Assembly (NCBI GenBank): GCA_035758925.1
Contig: DASTVV010000115.1
Span: 1 to 64,000 of the forward strand
Direction of reading: 5' to 3'
DNA length: 64,000 bases
From: DASPMP01 sp035758925
GTDB taxonomy: Bacteria > Gemmatimonadota > Gemmatimonadetes > Gemmatimonadales > Gemmatimonadaceae
Shown here: one piece after another, positions 1-7,903 of the stretch
Numbering within the stretch: position 1 is the stretch's first letter
How the letters are laid out: every line of letters starts with the position of its first letter
The notes under the pieces: generated by a model
What the model was told of the DNA's origin: nothing
The model's database searches: none
What the model saw: the letters and a program-made list of their open reading frames with translations, nothing else
Made by a program: the position numbers and the translations under genes

Positions 1-1
1 G

Positions 2-1519
2 AATCTGAACCAGCAGAGCACCGTCGATAGAAACTTCAATCCGGCGCAGCGCTTCTCACTGGCGGGAGAGGGTGGCCGCCCGATCTACGTGAGTGAGACG
101 AGCATCGTGCCCACCACCGGCGCGATCGCCTCGCAGGACACACGCAGGTCGCAGCGATATGCCCGCGTGTCTGAGCTGCTCTCCGATCTGCGGTCCGAGA
201 GCTACCAGGCCACAATCAACGTTTCGCCGATGCGATTCAGCACGGGCTTCTCGTGGAACGCGTGGTATACGTATCAGTACGTCCGCGAGCAGTTCCGCGG
301 CTTCGGCAGCACGGTTGGAAACCCCCTGGAGGTGGAGTGGGGCAAGGCAGCGGCCTCTCCGCACCAGATCGGCTACAATCTGGGCTACAACTTCTTCGAC
401 TTCCTGCGCGTGAGCTGGTTCGGCCAGTTCCGGTCCGGCACACCGTACACGCCGATGGTCGCCAGCGACATCAATGGCGACGGCTACGCCAACGACCGTG
501 CGTTCATCTTCTCGCCGTCGGCGGGCGGCGATACGGCCGTCGTCAATGGAATGCAGGCGCTGCTGGCCAGCGGCTCGAAATCGGCGCGCGAGTGTCTGTC
601 GAAGCAGCTCGGCCAGCTCGCTGGAAGGTTCAGCTGCACCGGACCGTGGACGTCGACGGCCACGATGTCGTTCTCGTTCAATCCCATCAAGGTGCGGATG
701 CCACAGCGCGCCTCGCTCACCTTCCAGCTCTCCAATCCGCTGGCCGCGGCCGACCTCCTGCTGCACGGCTCGAACAACACGCGCGGTTGGGGCCAGACTC
801 CGTTCCAGGATCCGTCGCTGCTGTACGTGAAGGGGTTTGATGCGGCGTCGCAGCGCTACGTGTACGATGTCAATCGTCGCTTCGGATCGACCAATCCCGC
901 GTTCACTCCGTTCCGCTCACCTGTAACGCTCACGGCCATGGTCCGGGTGGACGTTGGCCCCACGCGCGAACGGCAGATGCTGACGCAGCAGCTCGATCGC
1001 GGCCGGCGCACCGAAGGCACGAAGATGCCCGAGATGATGCTGCGTGCGTTCTTCGGCAACGGTGGCATCCCGAATCCCCTGGCCGCCATCCTGCGCGACC
1101 AGGACACGCTGCACCTCACGAGTGCCCAGGCGGACAGCGTCGCCACGCTGAATCGGCAGTACATCATCAAGCTCGAGGGCATCTGGGGCCCGATCGTCAA
1201 GGAGTTCACGGCGCTGCCGGATACCTACGATCACGACGAGATCTATCATCGGTACATCGTGGCGCGCCGCCAGACGGTGGACATTCTCAGGGATCTTGCG
1301 CCGTCCGTGAAAGGCCTGCTGACCGCCGCGCAGGTGCGCCAGCTGCCCTCGTTCATCGCCAGCTACCTCGATACGCGGTATCTGGCGTCCATCCGCTCGG
1401 GCACCGCTGGCTTGGCCACCGGCGGCGGCCCTGCGTTCATGCCGGGCGGCGGTGACGTCTTCGTCGGCGCCGGCGGCGGTGGTGGCGCCGTCACGCGAGT
1501 CGAAATTCGTTCACCGTAA
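2..1519 (+). CDS. TonB-dependent receptor, Oar-like, C-terminal part (5' end outside window)
   Basis: The reading frame is open from the first base, so the plug domain and much of the barrel lie upstream of the window. What remains is outer-membrane barrel sequence with alternating aromatic strands. It includes the segment DINGDGYANDRAFIF near base 470, which is typical of Oar/OmpA-related TonB receptors of Acidobacteria and Gemmatimonadota. The barrel-like part ends around base 1000. About 170 further residues follow, mostly helical and charged, carrying two LTxxQ motifs (bases 1115-1129 and 1319-1333) and a Gly-rich tail. Such an extension is unusual for a TonB receptor, which normally ends in an aromatic residue of the last strand. 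The substrate cannot be deduced. The next gene starts 32 bases downstream on the same strand and may be co-transcribed. Confidence 0.8.
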   Translation, partial: NLNQQSTVDRNFNPAQRFSLAGEGGRPIYVSETSIVPTTGAIASQDTRRSQRYARVSELLSDLRSESYQATINVSPMRFSTGFSWNAWYTYQYVREQFRGFGSTVGNPLEVEWGKAAASPHQIGYNLGYNFFDFLRVSWFGQFRSGTPYTPMVASDINGDGYANDRAFIFSPSAGGDTAVVNGMQALLASGSKSARECLSKQLGQLAGRFSCTGPWTSTATMSFSFNPIKVRMPQRASLTFQLSNPLAAADLLLHGSNNTRGWGQTPFQDPSLLYVKGFDAASQRYVYDVNRRFGSTNPAFTPFRSPVTLTAMVRVDVGPTRERQMLTQQLDRGRRTEGTKMPEMMLRAFFGNGGIPNPLAAILRDQDTLHLTSAQADSVATLNRQYIIKLEGIWGPIVKEFTALPDTYDHDEIYHRYIVARRQTVDILRDLAPSVKGLLTAAQVRQLPSFIASYLDTRYLASIRSGTAGLATGGGPAFMPGGGDVFVGAGGGGGAVTRVEIRSP

Positions 1520-1551
1520 CGGCGTGTCCTGGAAATCTCTCTCGCAACCAC

Positions 1552-2922
1552 ATGATGACCATGTCCAATTCCCTCAAGCTCGGCGCACTCGCGGCCGTCG
1601 TGGTCTCGAGCATTGCCGAGGCGCAAATCCCCGCCACGCGGCAGATCGGCTCAGTGACCGCGACCACGAGCGAAGCCTTCGGCGTGAACGTCTTCGTGCG
1701 CCACCTGAAGGACGGGGTGCTCGTGAACGACATCGCGAACCGCCGGCTGCTGCTCTTCGACACGACATTGTCGAAGTTCACGGTGGTGGCCGACAGCACG
1801 CCCGCGACCGCGAACGCCTACAGCGGCCGCAACGGTGGGTTGATCGCATACAAGGCCGACTCGACGCTCTTCGTGGACGCGGCGTCCATGTCCATGCTGG
1901 TCATCGATCCCGCGGGCAAGGTGCAGCGAGTGATGTCGGTGCCGCGCTCCCAGGATGCGATGGTGCTGGGCAACTCCATGCTCGGCGCCCCGGCCTTTGA
2001 CGGCGCCGGGAAGCTGGTGTATCGCGGCATGCCCCGGCCGATGTTTCGCCAGGAGCGCGTCGCGGCGGGCGCTGGCGGCGGAGCACCCGCATTCTCGCCG
2101 CCGGACATTCCCGACACCTCAGCGGTGCTTCGCATCGATCTGGCCACGCGGCAGGTGGACACCGTCGCGTGGCTGAAGGGCCCGAAGATCAAGTTCGACA
2201 TTCAGCGCGACGACAACGGCAGGGTGAACATCTCGTCGCAAGTGAATCCGCTGCCGGTCGTGGACGACTTCGGCGTCATGTCCGACGGGTCAATCGCGGT
2301 CGTTCGCGGTCGCGACTACCACGTCGATTTCATCCGGCCGGATGGAAAGCGTGAGTCGGCCGCGAAGATCCCGTTCGAGTGGCGGCGTCTGACCGATGAG
2401 GACAAGGTGGCGTTCCTCGATTCGGTGAAAGCGGCGCGACAGCGCATGGCCAATGCGCCGATGCCCCAGATCGCCGGTGCCCCGGCGGGTGCTGGTGCAG
2501 CGGCCGGCGGTGGCGCCGCGGGTGGCGGGCGTCCCGGTGGCGACGCCGGCAGGCCGGGCGAAGTCCGCATCATGATTGGCGGCGATGGTCCGGGTGGCGG
2601 TGCTCCTCCGGGGGGAGGCGGGATGATGGGCAACCGTGAGCTGAGTTTTGTGCCCGCGGCTGAGCTGCCTGACTATCAACCGGTGTTCTTCGCCGGCGCG
2701 GTGCGCGCGGACAACGACGGACATCTCTGGATTCGCACGACGCCCACCAAGGCGCTCCCGGGCGGTCCCGTCTACGACGTCGTGAACAGCAAGGGAGAGC
2801 TGGTGGATCGCGTGCAGGTTCCGAAGGATCGCACGATCGCCGGTTTCGGCACCGACGGCATCGTGTATCTCATCGCGCGCGACGGCACGACCACGAAACT
2901 CGAACGGGCGCGTATGAAATAG
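1552..2922 (+). CDS. Secreted beta-propeller-like protein with Gly-rich insert, function unknown
   Basis: The protein has 456 residues and begins with a signal peptide ending near EAQ (about residue 25). The body shows repeated strand-rich segments with D/N-x-x-G turns, like a six-bladed NHL-type propeller, but I do not recognise a named family. Residues about 307-360 form a Gly/Ala/Pro-rich low-complexity stretch between two propeller-like parts. ATG codons at 1552, 1555 and 1561 are all possible starts and no clear Shine-Dalgarno separates them. It follows the Oar-like receptor by 32 bases, so a partner or accessory role at the envelope is possible but unproven. An intrinsic terminator follows the stop at 2965-2997. 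Confidence 0.75.
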   Translation: MMTMSNSLKLGALAAVVVSSIAEAQIPATRQIGSVTATTSEAFGVNVFVRHLKDGVLVNDIANRRLLLFDTTLSKFTVVADSTPATANAYSGRNGGLIAYKADSTLFVDAASMSMLVIDPAGKVQRVMSVPRSQDAMVLGNSMLGAPAFDGAGKLVYRGMPRPMFRQERVAAGAGGGAPAFSPPDIPDTSAVLRIDLATRQVDTVAWLKGPKIKFDIQRDDNGRVNISSQVNPLPVVDDFGVMSDGSIAVVRGRDYHVDFIRPDGKRESAAKIPFEWRRLTDEDKVAFLDSVKAARQRMANAPMPQIAGAPAGAGAAAGGGAAGGGRPGGDAGRPGEVRIMIGGDGPGGGAPPGGGGMMGNRELSFVPAAELPDYQPVFFAGAVRADNDGHLWIRTTPTKALPGGPVYDVVNSKGELVDRVQVPKDRTIAGFGTDGIVYLIARDGTTTKLERARMK

Positions 2923-2964
2923 TTACGTTTTCCTAAGCAGTTCGTCGGTCACGGAACTATCGCA

Positions 2965-2997
2965 AACGCCTGCTCCCCGAGCGGGCGTTGCTTTTTT
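2965..2997 (+). terminator. Intrinsic terminator after the propeller-like gene
   Basis: AACGCC and GCTC pair with GAGC and GGCGTT around a CCC loop, with one unpaired base on each side. The stem is followed by GC and a run of six T. It lies 42 bases after the stop of the gene ending at 2922 and ends transcription on the plus strand. Confidence 0.8.
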
Positions 2998-3123
2998 CTA
3001 ATGCACGCGTCGCTATGGCAGTTATGCACAATCGCAAGTGTGGGACATCACATCTGTCTCATTGACCTTCCCGCCAAAAACGCATTGTGCAGACGCATCC
3101 CAACCCCTCTCGGAGGCTTTTTT

Positions 3124-3846
3124 ATGCGTCGTAGTCTGTCGGCTCTTCTCGTCGTAGGACTCGTTGCAGTGGCTGCCCGCGACGCCGCGGCCCAACCGTC
3201 GTTGAAGGACGTTGCCGCGTACGCTGCGCTGTCCTCGACGCCTGTGGGCGCCCTCGTCCCGTTGGCCTACGCGCCGATGGCGAAGGGTGGTAACGCCCTG
3301 GTTGGCCGCTTCTCGCACTACTCGCCTTCGGGCGGCGGCGACGGCACCAACAATCTCGGTGCGACGTGGCTGCGTCAGGCGAACACGAGCGTGGGTCTCT
3401 CGGGCACGGCCGGCTACATCGCGCCGAGCTGCGACGCCTGCGACGGCATGTTCATCGCCGGTGTGGATGGCAACTTCGGCCTGTGGAACACGGTGCCCGC
3501 CAAGGGCAGCACGACGTCCACGGCGGTCGACCTGACCGGTAGCTTCGGTTACGGCAAGCCGCAGGGTGGTTCGGCGATGTCGCTCGCGGTCGGCCTTCCG
3601 CTCTCGTTCTACATCGACCAGGCGAACAAGTCCAAGATCGCGCTGTCGGTCGTGCCCGGCTTCGGCTGGGGCCAGCTGAAGGATGACGCCTCAGGTGCCA
3701 GCGAAAGCGGCACGCGCCCGATGATCGGCGCCGCCGGTTCGTGGACGATGTCGTCTGGCTGGGGCATCAGCGCCGGCTACCAGAAGGTCGTGATCGAGAA
3801 CGGCGGCAACGTGTTCGGCCTGGGCATCAGCTATCGCCCGATGTAA
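3124..3846 (+). CDS. Exported envelope protein, paralogue of the 7079-7813 gene, unknown function
   Basis: The start at 3124 is chosen because GGAGG lies at 3112-3116 and a clear signal peptide follows (residues 1-23, ending DAAAQ). The open frame itself extends back to 3001. The mature protein is about 215 residues with alternating strands and many Gly, Ser and aromatic residues, and ends GLGISYRPM. This fits a small outer-membrane barrel or barrel-like protein. Shared features with the gene at 7079 include TPVGAL near the N-terminus, a C-x-x-C-(D/E)-G motif in the middle, and VIE(N/D) followed by a GISYR/ALSWR-like end. A hairpin terminator follows directly. No known family was recognised. 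Confidence 0.8.
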   Translation: MRRSLSALLVVGLVAVAARDAAAQPSLKDVAAYAALSSTPVGALVPLAYAPMAKGGNALVGRFSHYSPSGGGDGTNNLGATWLRQANTSVGLSGTAGYIAPSCDACDGMFIAGVDGNFGLWNTVPAKGSTTSTAVDLTGSFGYGKPQGGSAMSLAVGLPLSFYIDQANKSKIALSVVPGFGWGQLKDDASGASESGTRPMIGAAGSWTMSSGWGISAGYQKVVIENGGNVFGLGISYRPM

Positions 3847-3870
3847 TTCGGTCGAACTACCAGTAGTCCG

Positions 3871-3904
3871 GAACGCCTGCGCGAAAGCGCAGGCGTTCCT
3901 TTTT
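3871..3904 (+). terminator. Perfect 12-bp GAAA-tetraloop terminator
   Basis: GAACGCCTGCGC (3871-3882) pairs perfectly with GCGCAGGCGTTC (3887-3898) around a GAAA loop, followed by CTTTTTTC-like sequence. It ends the gene stopping at 3846. There is no T run on the opposite side, so it should work only on plus-strand transcripts and not on the convergent permease gene. Confidence 0.92.
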
Positions 3905-6604
3905 CTACTCGGCGCGCAGCGCGACCACCGGGTCCACGCGGCTGGCCCTGCGCGCGGGCAGGTAGCACGCGGCGAGCCCCACCAGGGCCAGCGCGACCGG
4001 CACCGCCGCGAACGTCAGGGGATCGGTGGCCTCCACGCCGAACAGCTGTGACTCGAGCAGGCGCGTCGCGCCGAACGAAGCCCCCAGGCCAATGACGAGG
4101 GCGATGCCGATGGTCCGCAGGCCCTGCCGCAGCACCATGCCCACCACCTGAGTATTGCGCGCGCCGAGCGCCATGCGGATGCCCATCTCCTGCGTCCGCC
4201 GCGCGACCGCGTAGCTCATCACTCCGTACACGCCGATCGTCGCCAGGAGCACGGCGAGCAGCGCGAACGACGCGAGCAGTCGCATCGTGAATCTCCGGCC
4301 GTCGAGCTGTAGGTCGATCGACTGCGTAACGGGACGGATGCGCCACACCGGTTGATCGGGATCCACGCGCCAGATGGCGGAACGCACGGCGTTCGCCACC
4401 CGCATCGGATTTCCGTTGGTCCGGACGACGACCTCGGTGAAAATCAGGGGCTTCTGCGAGTATGGGACGTACACCTGGTCGAGTTGTGTCTCGTTGAGCT
4501 GGAAGTGCTTGGCATTGCCAACGACGCCGACGACGGTGGCCCACTTGGCGGAATCACCGTCCAGCAGTCGCAGACGCTTGCCGATCGCCGAGCCTTGCGG
4601 AGCGATCTTGCTGGCGAGCTGGGTGTTCACGATCACGACGGTGACTGACGTCGCCCGATCCTCGGCCGTGAAGTCCCGGCCCGCGAGCCGAGGGATGTTC
4701 ATCGTCTCGAAGTATTCGGTGCTGACGATGTTCCGGTGGGCGCTGGGCAGCTTGTCGGGCTCGACGCCCCGAGACCCTTCCATCTCGTAGGGGAACGTTT
4801 CGCCGTTGCCGTTGAGCGGCGTCGCGCGCACCAGCGAGGCGTGCGCCACTCCGGGCACGGCGCGAATCTCCTCGATCGTACGGTCGAACATGTCCACGAT
4901 CTTGGCGTCCGCGTCGTACTTCACCGCCGGCAGGCGGAACTGAAGCGTCAGCAGCTGTTCGGGATCGAAGCCGGGCTTCACCGCGGAGAGTGCGACGAGG
5001 CTGCGCGTGAGCAGCACTGCGCTCACGACCAGCACGACGCACAACGCCAGCTGACCCATCACGAGCGCGCTCCGCGCGCGGAGCCGGATGGCCGATCCGG
5101 TGTCGCCGCGAACGGTGAGCGCCTCCTGCATGTCCGCGCGGCTGGCCTGCCATGCGGGCGCGATGCCGAAAACGATGCCGGTGGCCAGCGTGACGAACGC
5201 GGCGAACGCCAGCACGCCGCGGTCCAGAGCGATCGTGCCGAAGAACGGCAGGATGTTGGGGACGACCTTGGACAGCCATGCCACGCCCAGGTACGCGATC
5301 CCGAGGCCGGCGAGGCCGCCGACCACCGACAGGGCGAGGCTTTCGGTGAGCAGTTGCCGCATCAACCGCTTGCGTCCCGCGCCGAGCGCCGCGCGCACCG
5401 ACAGCTCGCGGCGTCGCGCGGTGGCGCGCGCCAATTGAAGATTCGCCACGTTGGCGCATGCAATGAGGAGCACGATGCCGACGGAGACGAGGACGATGAG
5501 CAGCGGCGTGCGCGTCTGACCGACGATCTGTTCCTTGAGCGGCTGGACGTTGGCGCTGGTCCCTGCGTTGGTCGTGGGATACAGGTCGGCGAGGCGTTCG
5601 GTGATGGCATCGAGATCGGCCTGCGCTCGAGCAACGCCGACATTCTCCTTGAGTTTTCCGAACACGAGTACGCCGGCTCTGCCCCTGGTCTCGAGATCAC
5701 CTTTGTTCGGGTAGTATCCGATGGGCATCCACACGTCCGGCGTGAAGAGTGGCGCCTGGAAATCGGGCCGCATGATGCCCACGACGGTGAAAGGCTGGCC
5801 ATTGAGGACCATCGTGCGGCCCAGCATGTCGGACCGCGACCCGAATCGCGTCCGCCACAGCGATTCGGTGATGACGGCAACCGGTTCCTTCGACGACACC
5901 TCGGTTTCGGCATCCGTGAAGAGGCGCCCCTGAAACGCCGATGCCCCCAGCAGCCGGAAGGTGCTTGCCGTGGTGAATGTTCCGGTGAGCCGGTCCGGGT
6001 TCTCGCCACCGGTCAGGTTGACGCTCTGGCCGCGGACGACGCCGAGCTCCTGAAACGAGTTGCTCTGATCGCGCCAATCCTTGTAGTCCAGATAGACGGC
6101 GCTATTCTGGCGCTGCGTCCCGCGGGCACCATAGACCATCACGAGCCGATCGGGATCGGGCCAGGGAAGTGGCCGCAGCAGTACCGCGTCCACGACGCTG
6201 AAAATGGCCGTATTCGCGCCGATGCCGAGCGCCAGTGTCAGCGCGGCGATGATGGCGAACGCGGGATGACGCGCCATCGAGCGCAGCGCGTAGCGGATGT
6301 CCTGACGTAGCACGTCCATCGGGTGCGACTCCTCGGGATAGAACGGTGAAGCCCAGGGCAGCTCGCGCGCGGACGTCGAGCGGAACGCGCGCACGTGCTG
6401 CAGCGGCGCGTTGACGGCGATGTCGGCCACGAGGTGCATCCAGAGTCGGGCGAGGCCGTACGCCCCGCGCTGCTTGCGCGCCTCGTCGCAGCGCGCGCGG
6501 AAGAACTCCAGCATCTCGTCCATGAAGCGGTCGCGGAACGAGCGCGGATACAGGAGCAGCAGCGCGCGGAACAGGCGCTCGCCGCGAGCAGGATTGGATC
6601 TCAT
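3905..6604 (-). CDS. ADOP-type ABC transporter permease (MacB/FtsX family)
   Basis: The protein has 899 residues with the two-repeat layout of the ADOP permeases. A cytosolic N-terminal region (about 1-90) is followed by a membrane segment containing ALGIGANTAIFSVVDAVLL (about residues 115-140). Then come a MacB periplasmic core domain, three FtsX membrane helices (about 370-500), a second core domain and three final helices. A typical FtsX signature near the end is MGIRMALGARNTQV. No ATPase gene is next to it, as is usual for this group, so its partner and substrate are unknown. It is translated from an ATGA overlap with the upstream padR gene, which strongly suggests PadR controls it. Confidence 0.93.
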   Translation of the reverse strand: MRSNPARGERLFRALLLLYPRSFRDRFMDEMLEFFRARCDEARKQRGAYGLARLWMHLVADIAVNAPLQHVRAFRSTSARELPWASPFYPEESHPMDVLRQDIRYALRSMARHPAFAIIAALTLALGIGANTAIFSVVDAVLLRPLPWPDPDRLVMVYGARGTQRQNSAVYLDYKDWRDQSNSFQELGVVRGQSVNLTGGENPDRLTGTFTTASTFRLLGASAFQGRLFTDAETEVSSKEPVAVITESLWRTRFGSRSDMLGRTMVLNGQPFTVVGIMRPDFQAPLFTPDVWMPIGYYPNKGDLETRGRAGVLVFGKLKENVGVARAQADLDAITERLADLYPTTNAGTSANVQPLKEQIVGQTRTPLLIVLVSVGIVLLIACANVANLQLARATARRRELSVRAALGAGRKRLMRQLLTESLALSVVGGLAGLGIAYLGVAWLSKVVPNILPFFGTIALDRGVLAFAAFVTLATGIVFGIAPAWQASRADMQEALTVRGDTGSAIRLRARSALVMGQLALCVVLVVSAVLLTRSLVALSAVKPGFDPEQLLTLQFRLPAVKYDADAKIVDMFDRTIEEIRAVPGVAHASLVRATPLNGNGETFPYEMEGSRGVEPDKLPSAHRNIVSTEYFETMNIPRLAGRDFTAEDRATSVTVVIVNTQLASKIAPQGSAIGKRLRLLDGDSAKWATVVGVVGNAKHFQLNETQLDQVYVPYSQKPLIFTEVVVRTNGNPMRVANAVRSAIWRVDPDQPVWRIRPVTQSIDLQLDGRRFTMRLLASFALLAVLLATIGVYGVMSYAVARRTQEMGIRMALGARNTQVVGMVLRQGLRTIGIALVIGLGASFGATRLLESQLFGVEATDPLTFAAVPVALALVGLAACYLPARRASRVDPVVALRAE

Positions 6605-6978
6605 GCGGGCTCCGGACGAAGGAGCTGCTTGCGCCGCGCGATGCTGACGACTTCGGCCAGCCGGCTCACCTCCAGCTCCAGCACGCGCCGGCCGAGCGTG
6701 GTGATGCGATAGTACCGGCGGCGATCGTCGTCGTCGGGCTGCGTCCGCGGCTTTTTCACGCGCTGCGCTTCCTCGATCAGCGACGCGTCGAGCATTCGCT
6801 GGATGGATCCGTAGAGCGTCCCCGGGCCCATGCGGATCCGTCCATCCGTCAGTTCCTCGACCTCGCGGGCAACCGCGTATCCATGCCGACCCTGCCGTTC
6901 GTCCGTCAGCGCCAGCAGGATGTGCAGCACGACCGGTGTGAGCGGCAGCAGTGCGTAGGGATCGTCCGAGGTGCTCAT
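6601..6978 (-). CDS. PadR family transcriptional regulator
   Basis: The protein has 125 residues, the short PadR type. The winged-helix N-terminal part contains the typical LTPVVLHILLAL and GPGTLYGSIQRML segments, followed by a basic stretch and YYRITTLGRRVLE. The start at 6978 has GGAG six bases upstream; the frame is open further, but a start at 7014 or 7158 has no comparable site. The stop overlaps the permease start (ATGA, 6601-6604). PadR repressors usually bind their own promoter, and two copies of a short inverted repeat lie 8-33 bases upstream of this start. In related phyla padR-ADOP pairs are common and the regulator is presumed to control the permease. Confidence 0.92.
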   Translation of the reverse strand: MSTSDDPYALLPLTPVVLHILLALTDERQGRHGYAVAREVEELTDGRIRMGPGTLYGSIQRMLDASLIEEAQRVKKPRTQPDDDDRRRYYRITTLGRRVLELEVSRLAEVVSIARRKQLLRPEPA

Positions 6979-6985
6979 TCGTAGC

Positions 6986-7011
6986 TCCGTGACGGATACA
7001 TCCGTGACGGA
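6986..7011. promoter_or_regulatory. Candidate PadR operator: two copies of TCCGTGACGGA
   Basis: The 11-mer TCCGTGACGGA occurs at 6986-6996 and 7001-7011. Each copy is itself a perfect inverted repeat (TCCGT-G-ACGGA), and their centres are 15 bases apart. They sit between padR and the divergent envelope gene at 7079. The position fits autoregulation of the padR-permease operon and possibly control of the divergent gene. The assignment is inference from position and symmetry. Confidence 0.5.
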
Positions 7012-7078
7012 CATATAGTACCGGGCATCGCGCGCGGGCGCTAGATGTTCAACCAACCGACCCAGTCCCAGGAGCCCA

Positions 7079-7813
7079 ATGCAGTCACGACTGATCCTCC
7101 TCGCGTCCGTCGTTGCCCTTGGCCCAACCGCGGGAGTTGCCCAGGCGCAAACCAACACGAGCCAGAGTGCTCAATTCGGGTATCGCGCCATCCTTCTGAC
7201 TCCCGTCGGCGCGCTGCCGCAGATCGTCCAGGTCCAGCGGCCCACGAAAGCCGCGGTGGCCCTGCGCTTCGGCCGGTATGGCTTCAAGGACGGTCCGACG
7301 AACAACATCATCGGAGGCAGCGCGAATGTCCGCCTCGCGTCACGGCTGCACGCCGGCGCGACGTTCGGATATCAGACGTGCACGGGCTGCGAAGGCCTCA
7401 CGATGGGGAGCATCGACCTGGTGGCGCCGCTGTTCCATAAGGCAGCGTCGAACAGCAACTCGGGCGGGAACACCGACATCCAGCTGCAGGCGAGCGCCGG
7501 CATGGGCAAGGCCAACACCAGCGACGTCTCCGCGCGATCGTTCGCCCTGAGCGCTCCGCTGGCGGTGAGTCTTCCGCAGCGGGAGGACGGGTTGTTGACG
7601 CTCTTCTTCGCGCCCGCGCTGGGGTACGGCTCGCTGGACGAGAGCGGTGTCAGCGACGGCTCGGCGCGCATGCTCATCGCCGCCGGCGTCGGCTACAATT
7701 TTCCCGGCGGCCTCGGCGCGCATGCGACCGTACACCGTATCGTGATCGAGGACAGCCCGACGCAGCTCGGGTTCGCCCTGTCCTGGCGCTTTGGCGGCGG
7801 TAGCAATCGCTAA
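7079..7813 (+). CDS. Exported envelope protein, paralogue of the 3124-3846 gene
   Basis: The protein has 244 residues with a signal peptide ending AQAQ (about residue 24). AGGAG at 7070-7074 supports the ATG at 7079. The mature part is strand-rich with Gly and aromatic residues, and ends LGFALSWRFGGGSNR, which suggests a small barrel protein. It shares TPVGALP, a CTGCEG motif and the VIED-rich penultimate segment with the gene at 3124. It is divergent from padR, with the candidate operator between them, so PadR may regulate it. Function unknown. Confidence 0.8.
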   Translation: MQSRLILLASVVALGPTAGVAQAQTNTSQSAQFGYRAILLTPVGALPQIVQVQRPTKAAVALRFGRYGFKDGPTNNIIGGSANVRLASRLHAGATFGYQTCTGCEGLTMGSIDLVAPLFHKAASNSNSGGNTDIQLQASAGMGKANTSDVSARSFALSAPLAVSLPQREDGLLTLFFAPALGYGSLDESGVSDGSARMLIAAGVGYNFPGGLGAHATVHRIVIEDSPTQLGFALSWRFGGGSNR

Positions 7814-7852
7814 TACGCTCTTCACGATTTCGTCATGATGTCATAAGGAGCA

Positions 7853-7903
7853 CGCAATCCATCGGTGATATCGTCGGCTGAGACGAATCACCGGAGGATT
7901 GCG
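7853..7903 (+). promoter_or_regulatory. Long 5' hairpin overlapping the Shine-Dalgarno of the tonB-like gene
   Basis: CGCAATCC (7853-7860) pairs with GGATTGCG (7896-7903), CGGTGA (7863-7868) with TCACCG (7888-7893), and TCGTC (7871-7875) with GACGA (7882-7886). That makes 19 base pairs with small internal loops and a GGCTGA hairpin loop. The 3' arm contains GGAGG (7893-7897) and ends at the base before the ATG at 7904. There is no T run, so it is not a simple terminator. It looks like a translation-control element such as a thermosensor or a protein-binding leader. Confidence 0.6.

Noticed and set aside
3025..3091. Inverted repeat TGCACAAT...ATTGTGCA before the gene at 3124
   Set aside because: Arms are only 8 bases and 51 bases apart; chance is likely and no regulator is linked.
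4736..6310. Long plus-strand frame opposite the ADOP permease
   Set aside because: Antisense to a confident gene, with Arg/His/Glu-biased composition typical of GC-rich shadow frames.
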